Assembly: GCA_963784615.1 (NCBI GenBank)
Contig: CAWASG010000001.1
Coordinates: 992,001-1,056,000, forward strand
Length of the DNA stretch: 64,000 nucleotides
Direction: 5' to 3'
Source of the DNA: UBA11403 sp963784615
Lineage (GTDB): Bacteria; Pseudomonadota; Gammaproteobacteria; Legionellales; Legionellaceae
Position 1 is the stretch's first letter. Each line of letters opens with the position of its first letter. A program made the translations under genes and the position numbers. This document shows, piece by piece, positions 34,484 through 43,819 of this stretch. The notes under the pieces were generated by a model, which was not told the DNA's origin, made no database searches, and was given only the letters and a program-made list of their open reading frames with translations.

Positions 34484-35204
34484 ATGTGTCGTGTTCGCGC
34501 TATTGATTCTGCTGCCTTTACTCTCTCAGGCTGCAACTCCAAATACCCTATTCGGACCCATTCAGTTTGATCAGGACAATGTTTCACCGGCTCTAAAGGT
34601 TTTTGCATTACTCACGGTACTCAGCCTAGCCCCGAGCATCCTCATCATGCTCTCGTCATTTACACGCATTGTTATCGTCTTATCCATGTTACGCAATGCA
34701 CTCGGTCTACAACAAACGCCGCCGAATACGGTCATCATCAGCTTGGCGCTATTTTTAACCTTATTTACCATGATGCCTGTTGCCAAAATAATCTACTCCG
34801 AAGCCTATGAGCCCTATCAAGCCAAGCACATCACCAGCCAAGTTGCATTGCAAAAAGCGGCTAATCCTATACGCGAATTTATGCTCAAACAAACACGAGA
34901 AAAAGATTTACAACTCATTTGGCAATTGGCAAAAGAGCCGATACCATCCCGCGCTGAGGACATTCAATTGTACCAACTCATACCCGCATTTTTGCTCAGT
35001 GAGCTGCAAACGGCGTTTCAAATCGGCTTTATGATTTTTCTGCCCTTTTTGTTGGTCGATTTAATCGTCTCCGGCATTTTGATGACCATGGGCATGATGA
35101 TGATGCCGCCAATGACTATCTCTTTGCCAATTAAAATATTACTATTTGTCTTGATCGATGGATTCGACTTGGTCGTTCAAGCATTAGTAACAAGCTTTCA
35201 CTGA
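34470..35204 (+). CDS. fliP: Flagellar export gate protein FliP
   Basis: A 244-residue polytopic membrane protein with a signal-like N-terminus, the family block SSFTRIVIVLSMLRNALGLQQTPPN, and the late GFMIFLPFLLVDLIVSGILMTMGMMMMPPM. FliP with FliQ and FliR forms the export gate, but fliQ, fliR and flhB are not in this window. ATG 34470 has AGAGG upstream; the frame opens at 34449. Confidence 0.93.
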   Translation: MSPRKCVVFALLILLPLLSQAATPNTLFGPIQFDQDNVSPALKVFALLTVLSLAPSILIMLSSFTRIVIVLSMLRNALGLQQTPPNTVIISLALFLTLFTMMPVAKIIYSEAYEPYQAKHITSQVALQKAANPIREFMLKQTREKDLQLIWQLAKEPIPSRAEDIQLYQLIPAFLLSELQTAFQIGFMIFLPFLLVDLIVSGILMTMGMMMMPPMTISLPIKILLFVLIDGFDLVVQALVTSFH

Positions 35205-35217
35205 ATAAAGGAAAAAT

Positions 35218-36063
35218 ATGCCCCACAACACACTTCAACGTCATCTTCTCTATCTTGAGCAAGATAAACAGAATGTGAACTTGCTCTTAAAGGTCAGTGA
35301 TTGTTACCGCCAGATAGCCGATTTTGCATCGGCACAAGGTTATCTTCACGACGCAAAACAATACGCCCCTAATCCCCAGAGTTTAGTGTACCTAGAGGCA
35401 AGATTACTGCATCATCTTCAACAAACCGATCAAGCCATCGCACTCCTGGAACAATCACTCCCGCATTGTTCTAATAATGCAGACGCGATGGGGCTATTGG
35501 CATTGCTCTATTTTGATAATCACGATATTGAAAAAGCAGCATCAACGACCAGTGCAACCTTGACGCTTGATCCCGCCCACCCCAACGGACAATTAGTCAA
35601 CCTGCTATTAAAATCACTCCGACAGGAAGCCAATCCGGATGAAATTGAATGTTTACTCAAGTCCCAACCTCAAGAATCCAGACTGTGGTTTGTGCTTGGC
35701 ACAACACAATTACGCCTGATGAATTGCCCCGCTGCTGAACAAGCGTTTAATCAAACCGCCGAAATACACCCCCAGTTTTATGACAACTGGATATGCCTTG
35801 GCTGGTGTCATCTGTTTCAAAATAATCTCGATGCCGCTGAAGCAGCCTATCAACAAGCAATCGCGATTGATGCCGATAATGCAGATGGTCCAGGAGGGCT
35901 TGCCGTTGTGAGCGCCTTACGCAATCAAGTAACCGAGGCGACATTTTGGTTAGATAAAACAGAAGTCAATGATCCACATGGTTTTAGCGCCATATTCACT
36001 CGAATGCTCTTGGCAAATGTAACGTCTCACTCTAATTTACATATCTCGTCCCTATTTAATTAA
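35218..36063 (+). CDS. TPR protein at the end of the flagellar operon
   Basis: A 281-residue soluble protein of tandem tetratricopeptide repeats (about seven; examples ALLEQSLPHCSNNADAMGLLALLYF, CLGWCHLFQNNLDAAEAAYQQAIAIDADNADG). It starts 14 nt after fliP with AAAGGA, so it is in the same transcript. Role is probably protein binding; a link to flagellar assembly is suggested only by position. A strong terminator follows. Confidence 0.7.
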   Translation: MPHNTLQRHLLYLEQDKQNVNLLLKVSDCYRQIADFASAQGYLHDAKQYAPNPQSLVYLEARLLHHLQQTDQAIALLEQSLPHCSNNADAMGLLALLYFDNHDIEKAASTTSATLTLDPAHPNGQLVNLLLKSLRQEANPDEIECLLKSQPQESRLWFVLGTTQLRLMNCPAAEQAFNQTAEIHPQFYDNWICLGWCHLFQNNLDAAEAAYQQAIAIDADNADGPGGLAVVSALRNQVTEATFWLDKTEVNDPHGFSAIFTRMLLANVTSHSNLHISSLFN

Positions 36064-36071
36064 CCTGAGAC

Positions 36072-36113
36072 AAAGCTCCCCAAGGCAAGCACCTTGGGGA
36101 GCTTTTATTTTTA
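36072..36113 (+). terminator. Terminator of the flagellar operon
   Basis: AAAGCTCCCCAAGG and CCTTGGGGAGCTTTT form a 14-bp stem with a 6-nt loop, followed by TTTATTTTT. It overlaps the 3' end of the convergent ATPase gene. Confidence 0.92.
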
Positions 36114-36911
36114 AATTTGTTTCAACAGAGCGATGGCCTCCTTGATGATATCATCTGGCAGATGATTGATTTTTTTATCAGTAGCCAATCGCAGTGATGT
36201 AACAATGAGTTTATGTGCTTGTCTTGGATTACCTTTTGAGGACATTCGGAGCAGCTCAAGAGCTGAGTCGGACAACAACTGATGCGTACATCCAGCCTGA
36301 GAAAAACCATGTTCAATAAGCTGCTTAAATGCATCGCGCTCAAGAATTGGCTTCAGTTCACAACGTGCTTGGATCCGAGATTCTAATGCAGCATTAGCGG
36401 GTTTCCCTATCTCGCGAGCGAGCTCCGGGTGGCCTACCAACCAAACGGTCATGTAGTCTTTGGAATCAAAGACAAAATTGAGGAAAGCTGGGAAATCACG
36501 AAAAAATTCAGATGGAAGATTTTGTGCTTCATCAATAATGAATACTGGCATAATGTTCTTTTGAGTAGCCAAGTGAATGATGTACTCCTTAATATCACGC
36601 CATAACTGAGCACGACGATAAGAAGAAGCAAGTCCAAGTATCAGCGCCATTTGACGATAAAAATCCAGTCGACCAAAATCTGTCTCGGCGATGTAGAAAA
36701 CGCTGTATTGATGTGGGTTTAAAGTGCTGGTTAGTTGTCGAAGTGCAGCCGTTTTCCCAAGTCCAGGCTCTGCTGTGAGTAATCCAACGCCAGGTGATTG
36801 AAGAAGCCAATTAAACTGTTGAGCAAGGCCTGCAAGCTGGGCGTTATCCCATAATTGGATACTTTTTTTTCCTAAGGGGGCTTGGGTTAAACCAAAAAAT
36901 GATTGGTACAT
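36111..36911 (-). CDS. Transposon helper AAA ATPase (ExeA/TniB-like)
   Basis: A 266-residue AAA+ ATPase beginning MYQSFFGLTQAPLGK, the N-terminal signature shared with ExeA-like proteins. Walker A is EPGLGKTAAL (about residue 48), Walker B VFIIDEAQNLP (about 124), sensor region VWLVGHPEL, Arg in ALESRIQARC. It probably regulates target choice of the transposase encoded just upstream. Confidence 0.85.
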   Translation of the reverse strand: MYQSFFGLTQAPLGKKSIQLWDNAQLAGLAQQFNWLLQSPGVGLLTAEPGLGKTAALRQLTSTLNPHQYSVFYIAETDFGRLDFYRQMALILGLASSYRRAQLWRDIKEYIIHLATQKNIMPVFIIDEAQNLPSEFFRDFPAFLNFVFDSKDYMTVWLVGHPELAREIGKPANAALESRIQARCELKPILERDAFKQLIEHGFSQAGCTHQLLSDSALELLRMSSKGNPRQAHKLIVTSLRLATDKKINHLPDDIIKEAIALLKQI

Positions 36912-38264
36912 TTAATTGTCCTCACCGGTTGTTTGTGCAAAGGTGCCAATGGACTCGACATAGTCTTCAAAAACCAATTCGACATTGTGCTCACGCTGGA
37001 TTCCTTCAGGCGAAGGTGCTGCATGTGGTCGTTGGCGTTTACGATTAAGATTGGCGTCTAAATCTAATAAAACAGCGGCTCCCAAGTTGTCACCGAAGGC
37101 TGTTTCAACCCGAACAGCAATATTTGTGTGCGGATTAAACACCAACGTCACTTTCTCACCGACAAGGTTGTGATGTACCTCAAACATCTTGCCATCCCAA
37201 CTGATCGTTCCATCTTTGCGAACAACTCGCTCAGCACGATGGTAAAAAATATCATCGATTTTATTGGCGAAATAAGGCGTTAGAGGGCGCACGTGAAGCA
37301 GGTCGTCTCTCCAACTATCAAGCGGTGTTTTCTTATCTAACCCACCATGCAAACGAATATGATAAACATGCTCAATCCAGGCCCAAAGGCGAGCATTAAG
37401 ATCACCCAAATCACGAATTTTATCGATATCAAGCTCATCGATAAATTGTTCTCTAAATGTGCGATGAAAACGTTCGAGCTTACCTTTGCCCTCGGGTTCT
37501 CGGGCGCGACAATAGACAAGCCGTATCTCTAAGTGTGCACAAATAGTTTGTAATGACTCGGATCGGTATGCAGGGCCATTATCAATAATCAATTTATACG
37601 GTACGCCTCGTTTCAATACAGCTGATTTGAGCACGCCCTCTATATCGAGGGCTGTTTCTCCAAGACAAAACGCACTATGTGTAATAAGACGTGAGGAATC
37701 GTCAATCAATGAAACCAAGTACGTTTTCCGCATGCCTGATGGCGTTTGTATCCGTGGGCCATGAAGTACATCTCCTTGCCAAATATCTCCTGCATGGGCA
37801 GCCACGAATGACCGGCGCTCAATAGTGTCTTGATTGGGTATAATGCGTTTTGACAGGTGCTGTTGTTGTAAAAAGCGATGAACGGAAGCCCGAGCCAATG
37901 TGTCTTTAGCAACCAATCCTTCGCGCTCAATCATGCCAATAATAGTGTTAATTGAGCGTGAAGGCTTATCCTTTTTAAGGATCACAATTCTGCTTTGCAC
38001 GGTTTCTGAAATTTGTGTACTTCCTTTGTCTATGCGCGGTTTAGGATTCAGTGCTTCGATACCCCCTCGCTTCCAATCGTAGTACCAGCGCGCAATTGTT
38101 TCTTCACTGATATGCGTTCGTCTTGACTCAGGAATAGTATAACGATCGGCAGCCAAACTTCGGATAATACTTTTAACCTCACCGCGCTTTAGTTCAGCGC
38201 GGCTCGCTAGTGGACCAAGAACCATCAGGCGAAACAAAGCCATCGGGTGTAAAGGTTTACTCAT
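36912..38264 (-). CDS. DDE transposase, integrase fold
   Basis: A 450-residue transposase. N-terminal helix-turn-helix (ISEETIARWYYDWKRGGIEAL), then an rve-type core with Asp in DIWQGDVLHGP, Asp in LIIDNGPAYRSE and Glu in GKGKLERFHRTFREQF, and a C-terminal beta domain like Mu/IS481 transposases. Intact. Its stop is directly followed by the ATPase start. Confidence 0.88.
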   Translation of the reverse strand: MSKPLHPMALFRLMVLGPLASRAELKRGEVKSIIRSLAADRYTIPESRRTHISEETIARWYYDWKRGGIEALNPKPRIDKGSTQISETVQSRIVILKKDKPSRSINTIIGMIEREGLVAKDTLARASVHRFLQQQHLSKRIIPNQDTIERRSFVAAHAGDIWQGDVLHGPRIQTPSGMRKTYLVSLIDDSSRLITHSAFCLGETALDIEGVLKSAVLKRGVPYKLIIDNGPAYRSESLQTICAHLEIRLVYCRAREPEGKGKLERFHRTFREQFIDELDIDKIRDLGDLNARLWAWIEHVYHIRLHGGLDKKTPLDSWRDDLLHVRPLTPYFANKIDDIFYHRAERVVRKDGTISWDGKMFEVHHNLVGEKVTLVFNPHTNIAVRVETAFGDNLGAAVLLDLDANLNRKRQRPHAAPSPEGIQREHNVELVFEDYVESIGTFAQTTGEDN

Positions 38265-38389
38265 TTTTCTCTCCGCTATTAATGGGGAGTGAAGTTAATC
38301 AGTAAAATCATGGCACCGAAACGACCAAACTGTGTGGGGTTCATATTTGCATAAGCATTGCACAACTCATGCTTGAACCGATTATATGT

Positions 38390-38929
38390 TCATGGGATAA
38401 CAACTCCGGCTACATGGCAAAGGCGCATCGCTTCACTCAAACGCATCTTCTGGAGCGTTGCTTGCCAAAAGTCAGCCATATTTATGGCTCTACCCAGTGC
38501 ATAAAAATGAGTACACAACGCATCTTTATGAAGTCGAAATTGCTCTACAAAGCGCATCAGCCAACGCTTTATGGTCTGGCGTGAAGGCGGCATTGTTTTT
38601 GATATAGCGTAAGCGCTCATACCAGAAAGGTACAATACAAAAATGATCTGCTGCATATCCCACAAATACCATCTACGCGGTGGAATGCATTCCGGAAGGA
38701 CTGAACATGTTTTGTCGCAACAGGGGCAATAGTATCGCTGAATAAACACTGGATTTAGTGAGGTACTTGAAGGATTAATGCGATCCGCTTCACGAGAATA
38801 ACCACCATGTCGCCAAGGGTTTGATTTACCGCAACACAGGCAATTTTTTAAGCCTAACTTCTCAGGCTCATGCCTTTGGATATGAATATAGTGTACTAAT
38901 GATAAAATATCTGCGAAAATATGCGCCAT
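38390..38929 (-). CDS. Zinc-ribbon helix-turn-helix protein of the transposon
   Basis: A 179-residue protein with zinc-ribbon Cys pairs (CLCCGK about residue 35 and YYCPCCDKTC about 68) followed by a helix-turn-helix (MSAYAISKTMPPSRQTIKRWL, about 115-135). It is the first gene of the module; the role is probably DNA end recognition or regulation. Confidence 0.65.
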   Translation of the reverse strand: MAHIFADILSLVHYIHIQRHEPEKLGLKNCLCCGKSNPWRHGGYSREADRINPSSTSLNPVFIQRYYCPCCDKTCSVLPECIPPRRWYLWDMQQIIFVLYLSGMSAYAISKTMPPSRQTIKRWLMRFVEQFRLHKDALCTHFYALGRAINMADFWQATLQKMRLSEAMRLCHVAGVVIP

Positions 38930-39104
38930 GACTGATCTCTTGTTTTATTGTTTGGTAAGAGACTCAATAATACATGTTGATCAGTCACTAATCATAATTA
39001 ATTTTTCATCTCATTGTTTTTGATCGTAATCACAAGGCTTGTGATCAAGATAGTGCGAGATAAATACTTCGGTTAAGAGCTATATTTTTCGAGACATTAC
39101 AGTA

Positions 39105-39148
39105 GGTCGGCTAAGCCCAGCTTGTTACCAAGCTGGGCTTAGCCGACC
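39105..39148. repeat. Perfect 20-bp stem hairpin
   Basis: GGTCGGCTAAGCCCAGCTTG, loop TTAC, then its exact complement. There is no T-run on either side, so it is a repeat rather than a usual terminator. Confidence 0.85.
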
Positions 39149-39433
39149 AACAGGACACAATCCTGACAATTTTTTTTGCAATTACAAACGACAGGACAGG
39201 ACGGAGCTTTGCTTGAACAACATTATTAAAAATTAGGGATATTGCAAACGATAGACAGGGGCTATGTCTTCTAAGTGTTTTTACAGGGCTTTTTACTCAC
39301 CGTAGTAATAGTACAAAGGAATTCTATGAAAAGATTTACAAGAAAATATCTGATAATGAAAATGTAGTCTCGCAAAACCCCGCCTTCTCAAGAATCTGGA
39401 AGGCAAGGCTGGGATCGTCTAATTTTGACCGGT

Positions 39434-39569
39434 TTGTCGTTGCGAGCAGGCCAGTATCTTCGGTAAAAACAGCCAAAATGAACTTGCAGGTCGCGTCGTT
39501 GCGAGGCACGAAGCAATCCAGAGAACAAAACTTCGAGCCCTGGATTGCTTCGTACCTCGCAACGACGCC
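39434..39569. repeat. REP-like element, copy A
   Basis: About 135 bp, shared with 53535-53666: TTGCGAG, CAGTATCTTCGGTA, ATGAACTTGCAGGTCG, then a hairpin TCGTTGCGAGGCACGAAGCA/complement TGCTTCGTACCTCGCAACGA. The two copies are in the same orientation and differ by scattered changes. Confidence 0.85.
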
Positions 39570-39751
39570 TGATACAACATTGCACGCATTGTGGAGTACA
39601 TTAGGAACGCCCTAGCCCCGTGGGGTGCTCGCAACGACTTCGAACAGCATATTATTAATCTGCTTACATCAACGGGTTAAACTTAGATGAACAATGTACT
39701 ACTAAAATCCTAACCCCCAGAAATTGTAAATAACTCGCTCTCCTGCCCGCC

Positions 39752-41344
39752 TTACAACCTTGGTTGCTTGGCGTCTTCGTGCATGGCGGAAGCCTTAGCA
39801 AACACCTCATCAGGCTTAATTTCCGCTACACTACGGTTAGCAGGGTTTCTCCCACCCCAATGATAAGCGACATGCAGGTTTCCTGGGATATTGGGCTCAA
39901 CTTTACCAGCATCAGCGCCTGGTGACTCCGGTGATTTTTGCCCGTACGTAAGATGCAGCATATGTGCTGTTTGCGGCACGCTGAGTGCTCGTGCCAAATC
40001 CTGCATCGAGGTACCATTGCGAAAAGCTTCTTCAATCAGGGTATAACGTGCAAGTGAGGTCATCCAGGAATCTGTCTCGGGCATGCGATTACCGTCAGTA
40101 TCAAGCATATGATTGGTTACTGGCAAATGCTCCTTACCACGCCCGACTAAAGTAAAATATTCAGTTGAGCGCAGTGGCAACAGCTGCACGCAAACCCTAT
40201 TTGTGGGATCCATTATGGTTAAGAGATGCGAAGTCGCCGCTGGATTAGCTTGGATAAAAGCGAGCGCTTCATCAACGGTACAACAATTTTCAGCAATAGC
40301 GTGCGCTAAAGCCAACTCCGCCATGCCATCTGGATTATGACGTTTATTCGACATGCTGGTCGCTTCATTAATAAAAATTGCCAAATTATAGTTATTGATC
40401 ATCGACACCCGAATAAAGCCTGGTGCATGCGTAAAAGACATCGTCCAACGCGGTTTATCGTTTTCGGTATGCTCTGTTGGCTTAACAATTAAATAGGCCC
40501 CCTTTTTCTCCACATTTCCTAGCATTTCAAAATCAAACAAGCGCACAGCTTCTGAACCTGTGTCGGTTTGCCTGGCAGCAACACTACATGCCAGCATTTT
40601 GTAAGAATCAGGAACGCGCAGCAAATCCTCCATCTCGTCCTTAGTTAACGGCGGTGGTGCAAACACATATGGCCAGCCATGACGTTCAAGCATTTCATTA
40701 TAACCTTCAACAAAGCCTTCAATTTCCTTCTGCAACCGTGGTGGGAAAGAAATCAGTTTACGCTGCTCTGCCGCATAATTCGCATGCCCCGCTCCCGAGT
40801 TCGGCAAGCTTCCTTGTAATATGCGCTGCAAATCGTGATAGGCTGCTAATAGCGTTGGAGCTAGACGATAAAACTTGGTGAAGGCCAACACATTTTGTTT
40901 ATAGGTCGCCAAAGCCACGGCACGGCCTTGCTCAAAAGGATCGGCTGTGAGCATAAATAAAACAGGACAATTGCCCTCATAATTTAGCTTTGCAAGCAAT
41001 TTTCCGGATTTGGGATCAACGACTTCCCCCTCCTCAAACTGGCGGTCGTTTTGAGTCGATTGAAAATCAAACGGTAATACCCGGCTATATTCAAATACAA
41101 AAGCAAGCATTTGGTAAGCTGCAACTGAAAATGCCATGTAAGCTGTTGGCTTTTGATCGTTACGCCACGCTAAAAGTCCTACCGCAGCCGCACAACAACT
41201 CAGTAGAAGAGCGTTTTTGGGATACGTTGCTGCTTGGTGACGAAGTTGGTTAAATCCAACCAAATCAAAAAATGATGTACTGTATCTTGGAAGGTTAATT
41301 GTCGGGCCTGCACTGCCGGTACTTTTAGGGTCTTTAGGTGCCAT
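39752..41344 (-). CDS. C45-type Ntn hydrolase/acyltransferase with N-terminal membrane segments
   Basis: A 530-residue protein. Two hydrophobic stretches near the N-terminus (about residues 42-60 and 67-88) may anchor it. The rest resembles C45-family autoproteolytic acyltransferases or hydrolases: GNCPVLFMLTADPFEQGRAVA, FVEGYNEML, and LACSVAARQTDTGSEAVRLFDFEML with Cys about residue 243 as candidate nucleophile, then NNYNLAIFINEA and the late LTIMDPTNRVCV. These enzymes process themselves to expose Cys and cleave amide bonds of acyl substrates. The gene stands alone; substrate unknown. The family call is moderate because the Cys-preceding sequence differs from the usual GCT. Confidence 0.6.
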   Translation of the reverse strand: MAPKDPKSTGSAGPTINLPRYSTSFFDLVGFNQLRHQAATYPKNALLLSCCAAAVGLLAWRNDQKPTAYMAFSVAAYQMLAFVFEYSRVLPFDFQSTQNDRQFEEGEVVDPKSGKLLAKLNYEGNCPVLFMLTADPFEQGRAVALATYKQNVLAFTKFYRLAPTLLAAYHDLQRILQGSLPNSGAGHANYAAEQRKLISFPPRLQKEIEGFVEGYNEMLERHGWPYVFAPPPLTKDEMEDLLRVPDSYKMLACSVAARQTDTGSEAVRLFDFEMLGNVEKKGAYLIVKPTEHTENDKPRWTMSFTHAPGFIRVSMINNYNLAIFINEATSMSNKRHNPDGMAELALAHAIAENCCTVDEALAFIQANPAATSHLLTIMDPTNRVCVQLLPLRSTEYFTLVGRGKEHLPVTNHMLDTDGNRMPETDSWMTSLARYTLIEEAFRNGTSMQDLARALSVPQTAHMLHLTYGQKSPESPGADAGKVEPNIPGNLHVAYHWGGRNPANRSVAEIKPDEVFAKASAMHEDAKQPRL

Positions 41345-41574
41345 AAATAGGTCTCTTATGTTGAATCCGTTAAAGATCGAGCATTCCTTGGCACAAGGCC
41401 ATTAAAGATTATCGTCTCAGGTATGGAACTGTGTCAATCCGTATAGTTCGATTGTTAAAACGGACAAATTATTCAGCGAAAATAGATGCCTGCATATTCA
41501 ATGGAAAGAATAGTTATAGGAAATTTTTAATGAAAAAACATGCAAAGTAACTAAATTATGTTAAATTAATGTTA

Positions 41575-41782
41575 CCGATGTTCCGGTCACACAGACCTAA
41601 GGTATGCACACATCTCTTGCAAGACGCCACCCGCGATAAAGGGAGGCAGACTCCTTTTGCCCGTTGTACATTGTAATAGGCCCGGGAGGCCTCTCAGAGG
41701 CATATCCTTTCCATCCACCTAATCTTGCAATAATCCATGCAGCCCAAGCCAGCTTACCTTTCTGGTAAGGATTTTTTTGTTT
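41575..41782 (+). ncRNA. Candidate small RNA ending in an intrinsic terminator
   Basis: The plus strand ends with CTTACCTTTCTGGTAAG followed by GATTTTTTT (41754-41780), an intrinsic terminator. No plus-strand gene lies upstream; both neighbours are on the minus strand. The ~200 nt before it are GC-richer than the surroundings and can form stems (GGGAGGCAGACTCC, GAGGCCTCTCAGAGGC). An AT-rich stretch at 41545-41570 could be its promoter. It does not match 6S, tmRNA, RNase P or SRP RNA as I know them. Confidence 0.45.
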
Positions 41783-41845
41783 TCCGTTTTACATTCAAGG
41801 GGTTGTAATAAAGTATTTAGTCCCAGGCCTAATTGTAATTCAACC

Positions 41846-43006
41846 TCAAGGGGCTTTGACAAAGATACCCAAGACTTCGCTGCCATCAGGTTGAGTTGTT
41901 GTTGGTGTCCAAGAAGTGCCTCCGTTCGTTGAGACCTCAACATTGCCATTTTCAGTACTAGCATACAATCTGGTGCCACTCACAAAGACACCATGGACAG
42001 GGCTGCCATCAGGTTGAGTTGTTGGTGTCCAAGAAGCGCCACTGTCAATTGAGACCTCGACATTGCCATTTTCAGTACCTGCATACAATGTGGTGCCATT
42101 GACAAAAACACTCCAGACGGCGCTTCCAATAGGATCAGGTTGAGTTGTGGGTGTCCAAGAAATGCCTTGGTCCGTTGAGACCCAGACATAGCCACTGGAA
42201 GTACCTGCGTACAATGTGGTGCCATTCACAAAAACACTATTGACGCTGCTGCCATCAGGTTGAGCTGTTGCTGTCCAAGTGTCACCTCCGTCAGTTGAGA
42301 CCTCGACATTGCCATTTGCAAGGCCTGATGAAGTACCCGCATACAATGTGGCGCCACTCACAAAAATACTATTGACGCTGTTGCCGTCAGGTTGAGTTGT
42401 TGCTGTCCAAGTGCCGCCTCCGTCACTTGAGACCTCGACATTGCCATTTTCAGTACCAGCATACAATGTGGTGCCACTCACAAAAACACTATGAACGATG
42501 CTGCCATCAGGTTGTTGGTCTGTTTCTGTCCAAGAAGTGCCGCCGTTCGTTGAGACCTCGACAGCGCCAATTAGAGTACCTGCATACAATGTTGGCGGGT
42601 TAACATTAACATTAACATTTAAGCCAACACTAGATTGTGTACAGCTAGTGCCATAGCAAAGTGCAAAAGTTGAGTGAACCGCCCCGGTGATATCGAGCTG
42701 TAAAGTACAGCTTGCATATGCATGAAGTATAATCGGATCTCCGCAAAGTTGATTCGATTTGACCTGAGTAACGGGTTTATTTTGAAGACCGCTTAGTCTG
42801 TGTCTCTGACGGAGTTTGCCTGTAAGATTTGTTACGGTGTAATACGCGGAGACAGTTTCTCCGGGATTGATCATGGTAGGTAAGGTCGTTCCTGCCTTGA
42901 CTGTAATATCTAAATTCGCGGCAAAAGAATAGGTTGCGGATAAAAGTGTAAAAAGAGCTAGGACGGGGTAAAAAAACAACACGGATAAATGATTATTTTG
43001 GTTCAT
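41846..43006 (-). CDS. Secreted six-repeat beta-propeller (BNR-like) protein
   Basis: A 386-residue protein with a signal peptide (VLFFYPVLALFTLLSATYSFAA), an N-terminal beta-rich domain of about 100 residues (with two Cys), and six tandem repeats of 40-45 residues from about residue 140 to the end: LYAGT-x-NGNVEVSTDGG-x-WT-x-TTQPDG-SxVxSVFVxGTT. The pattern of Asp/Gly turns followed by W is that of BNR/sialidase propeller blades, so a six-bladed propeller is expected. The repeats are very similar at the DNA level (period ~125 bp), suggesting recent copying and possible copy-number variation. Confidence 0.7.
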   Translation of the reverse strand: MNQNNHLSVLFFYPVLALFTLLSATYSFAANLDITVKAGTTLPTMINPGETVSAYYTVTNLTGKLRQRHRLSGLQNKPVTQVKSNQLCGDPIILHAYASCTLQLDITGAVHSTFALCYGTSCTQSSVGLNVNVNVNPPTLYAGTLIGAVEVSTNGGTSWTETDQQPDGSIVHSVFVSGTTLYAGTENGNVEVSSDGGGTWTATTQPDGNSVNSIFVSGATLYAGTSSGLANGNVEVSTDGGDTWTATAQPDGSSVNSVFVNGTTLYAGTSSGYVWVSTDQGISWTPTTQPDPIGSAVWSVFVNGTTLYAGTENGNVEVSIDSGASWTPTTQPDGSPVHGVFVSGTRLYASTENGNVEVSTNGGTSWTPTTTQPDGSEVLGIFVKAP

Positions 43007-43035
43007 GATAGATTAGCCCTATTCTGGAAAAAGTT

Positions 43036-43819
43036 TTAAGCCAAGTAACTAATTTGTGCGATTAATTGATTCATATAGGCATTTGGCGTTCGCAAGGTAA
43101 ACGATGTTGGTGCTCTATAATCGTTAATAGTAACCTGACCGTTGCCAAGAGAAGATTTCCCAATACCCGCGAATCGATAACCAAAGCCTATTCGCACATG
43201 CTGATTGAGATTAGTGTCTACGCCGAGGCCTAGGCTATAGCTGAGAGCAGTTTGTTTTTTGTTCTGAAATGTTGGGGTCAGATTAATACTGCCAGTTTCT
43301 TGGGTTTCATTATTAAATTGGCTTGAGTGGTTAAAGGCAGCCCCCAATCCCATGGATACATAGGGATGATAAATCTGATGAATTGTTGCTAATATCTTGG
43401 ACATAAAAAGTGCTTGTTGTGTTTGGAAACGGTAGTGATAAATGTGATGTGTTGAGGTTGCTGGCTCGACACCTACAGCACTCAATCCATTGATGTTAAT
43501 GTGACCTAGAGAGGCATATTCAATGCCCGCTTGTACAAAAAAACCAGGATGCGGTAGCTGATACTCTCCACCCAAAAATACACCCATTAATCCCGTGGTT
43601 TTTCCGTGCCCAATAGTATGATATGTAAATATGTCCTCCTCATCTCCCAAATAGGCTTGTGAGTGTTTAGCGTATATAGTAGCGGCTCCGCCAAATAGTG
43701 AAATTACGGGTTGAATCTTTTGTTTTAAGTCTACAACGGAGCTCATTTCTCCGGCAGCGGCATATGAGGAAGGTCAGTATAAAACTGGTTAGGCCAAAAA
43801 TTAGCTTGCTTAAACGCAT
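43036..43819 (-). pseudogene. Outer-membrane beta-barrel gene, signal peptide frameshifted
   Basis: The long frame (43036-43746, 236 residues, MSSVVDLKQ...) encodes a porin-like barrel with alternating strands (FFVQAGIEYASLG, YHPYVSMGLGAAF, VRIGFGYRFAGIG) and C-terminal aromatic-rich strand, but no signal peptide. Just upstream another frame from ATG 43819, with AAGGA eight bases before it, reads MRLSKLIFGLTSFILTFLI and runs out of frame. Deleting one T near 43765 joins it to AAAGEMSSVVDL, a perfect signal peptide with an Ala-Ala-Ala cleavage site. So an inserted base, or a sequencing error, separates export signal and barrel. Confidence 0.75.

Larger units (their letters stand above)
36111..38929 (-). 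mobile_element. Three-gene transposon module (AAA ATPase, DDE transposase, zinc-ribbon HTH)
   Basis: A DDE integrase-fold transposase and an ExeA/TniB-like ATPase are adjacent with one base between them, preceded by a small zinc-ribbon/HTH protein about 125 nt upstream. This set is a recurrent mobile module. Terminal repeats and target duplication could not be identified, so the coordinates cover only the genes. Confidence 0.65.
38930..39751. other. Gene-free stretch with repeats
   Basis: 820 nt without a convincing gene. It contains an ATCACAAG/CTTGTGAT palindrome near 39040, a perfect 20-bp stem hairpin at 39105-39148 and a ~135-bp repeat element at 39434-39569. One end of the transposon module may lie in the first 150 nt. 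The rest is AT-rich and unremarkable. Confidence 0.6.

Noticed and set aside
41719..41979. Possible C-terminal continuation of the propeller protein in another frame
   Set aside because: The main frame ends cleanly after a complete sixth blade; the other frame has no blade pattern.
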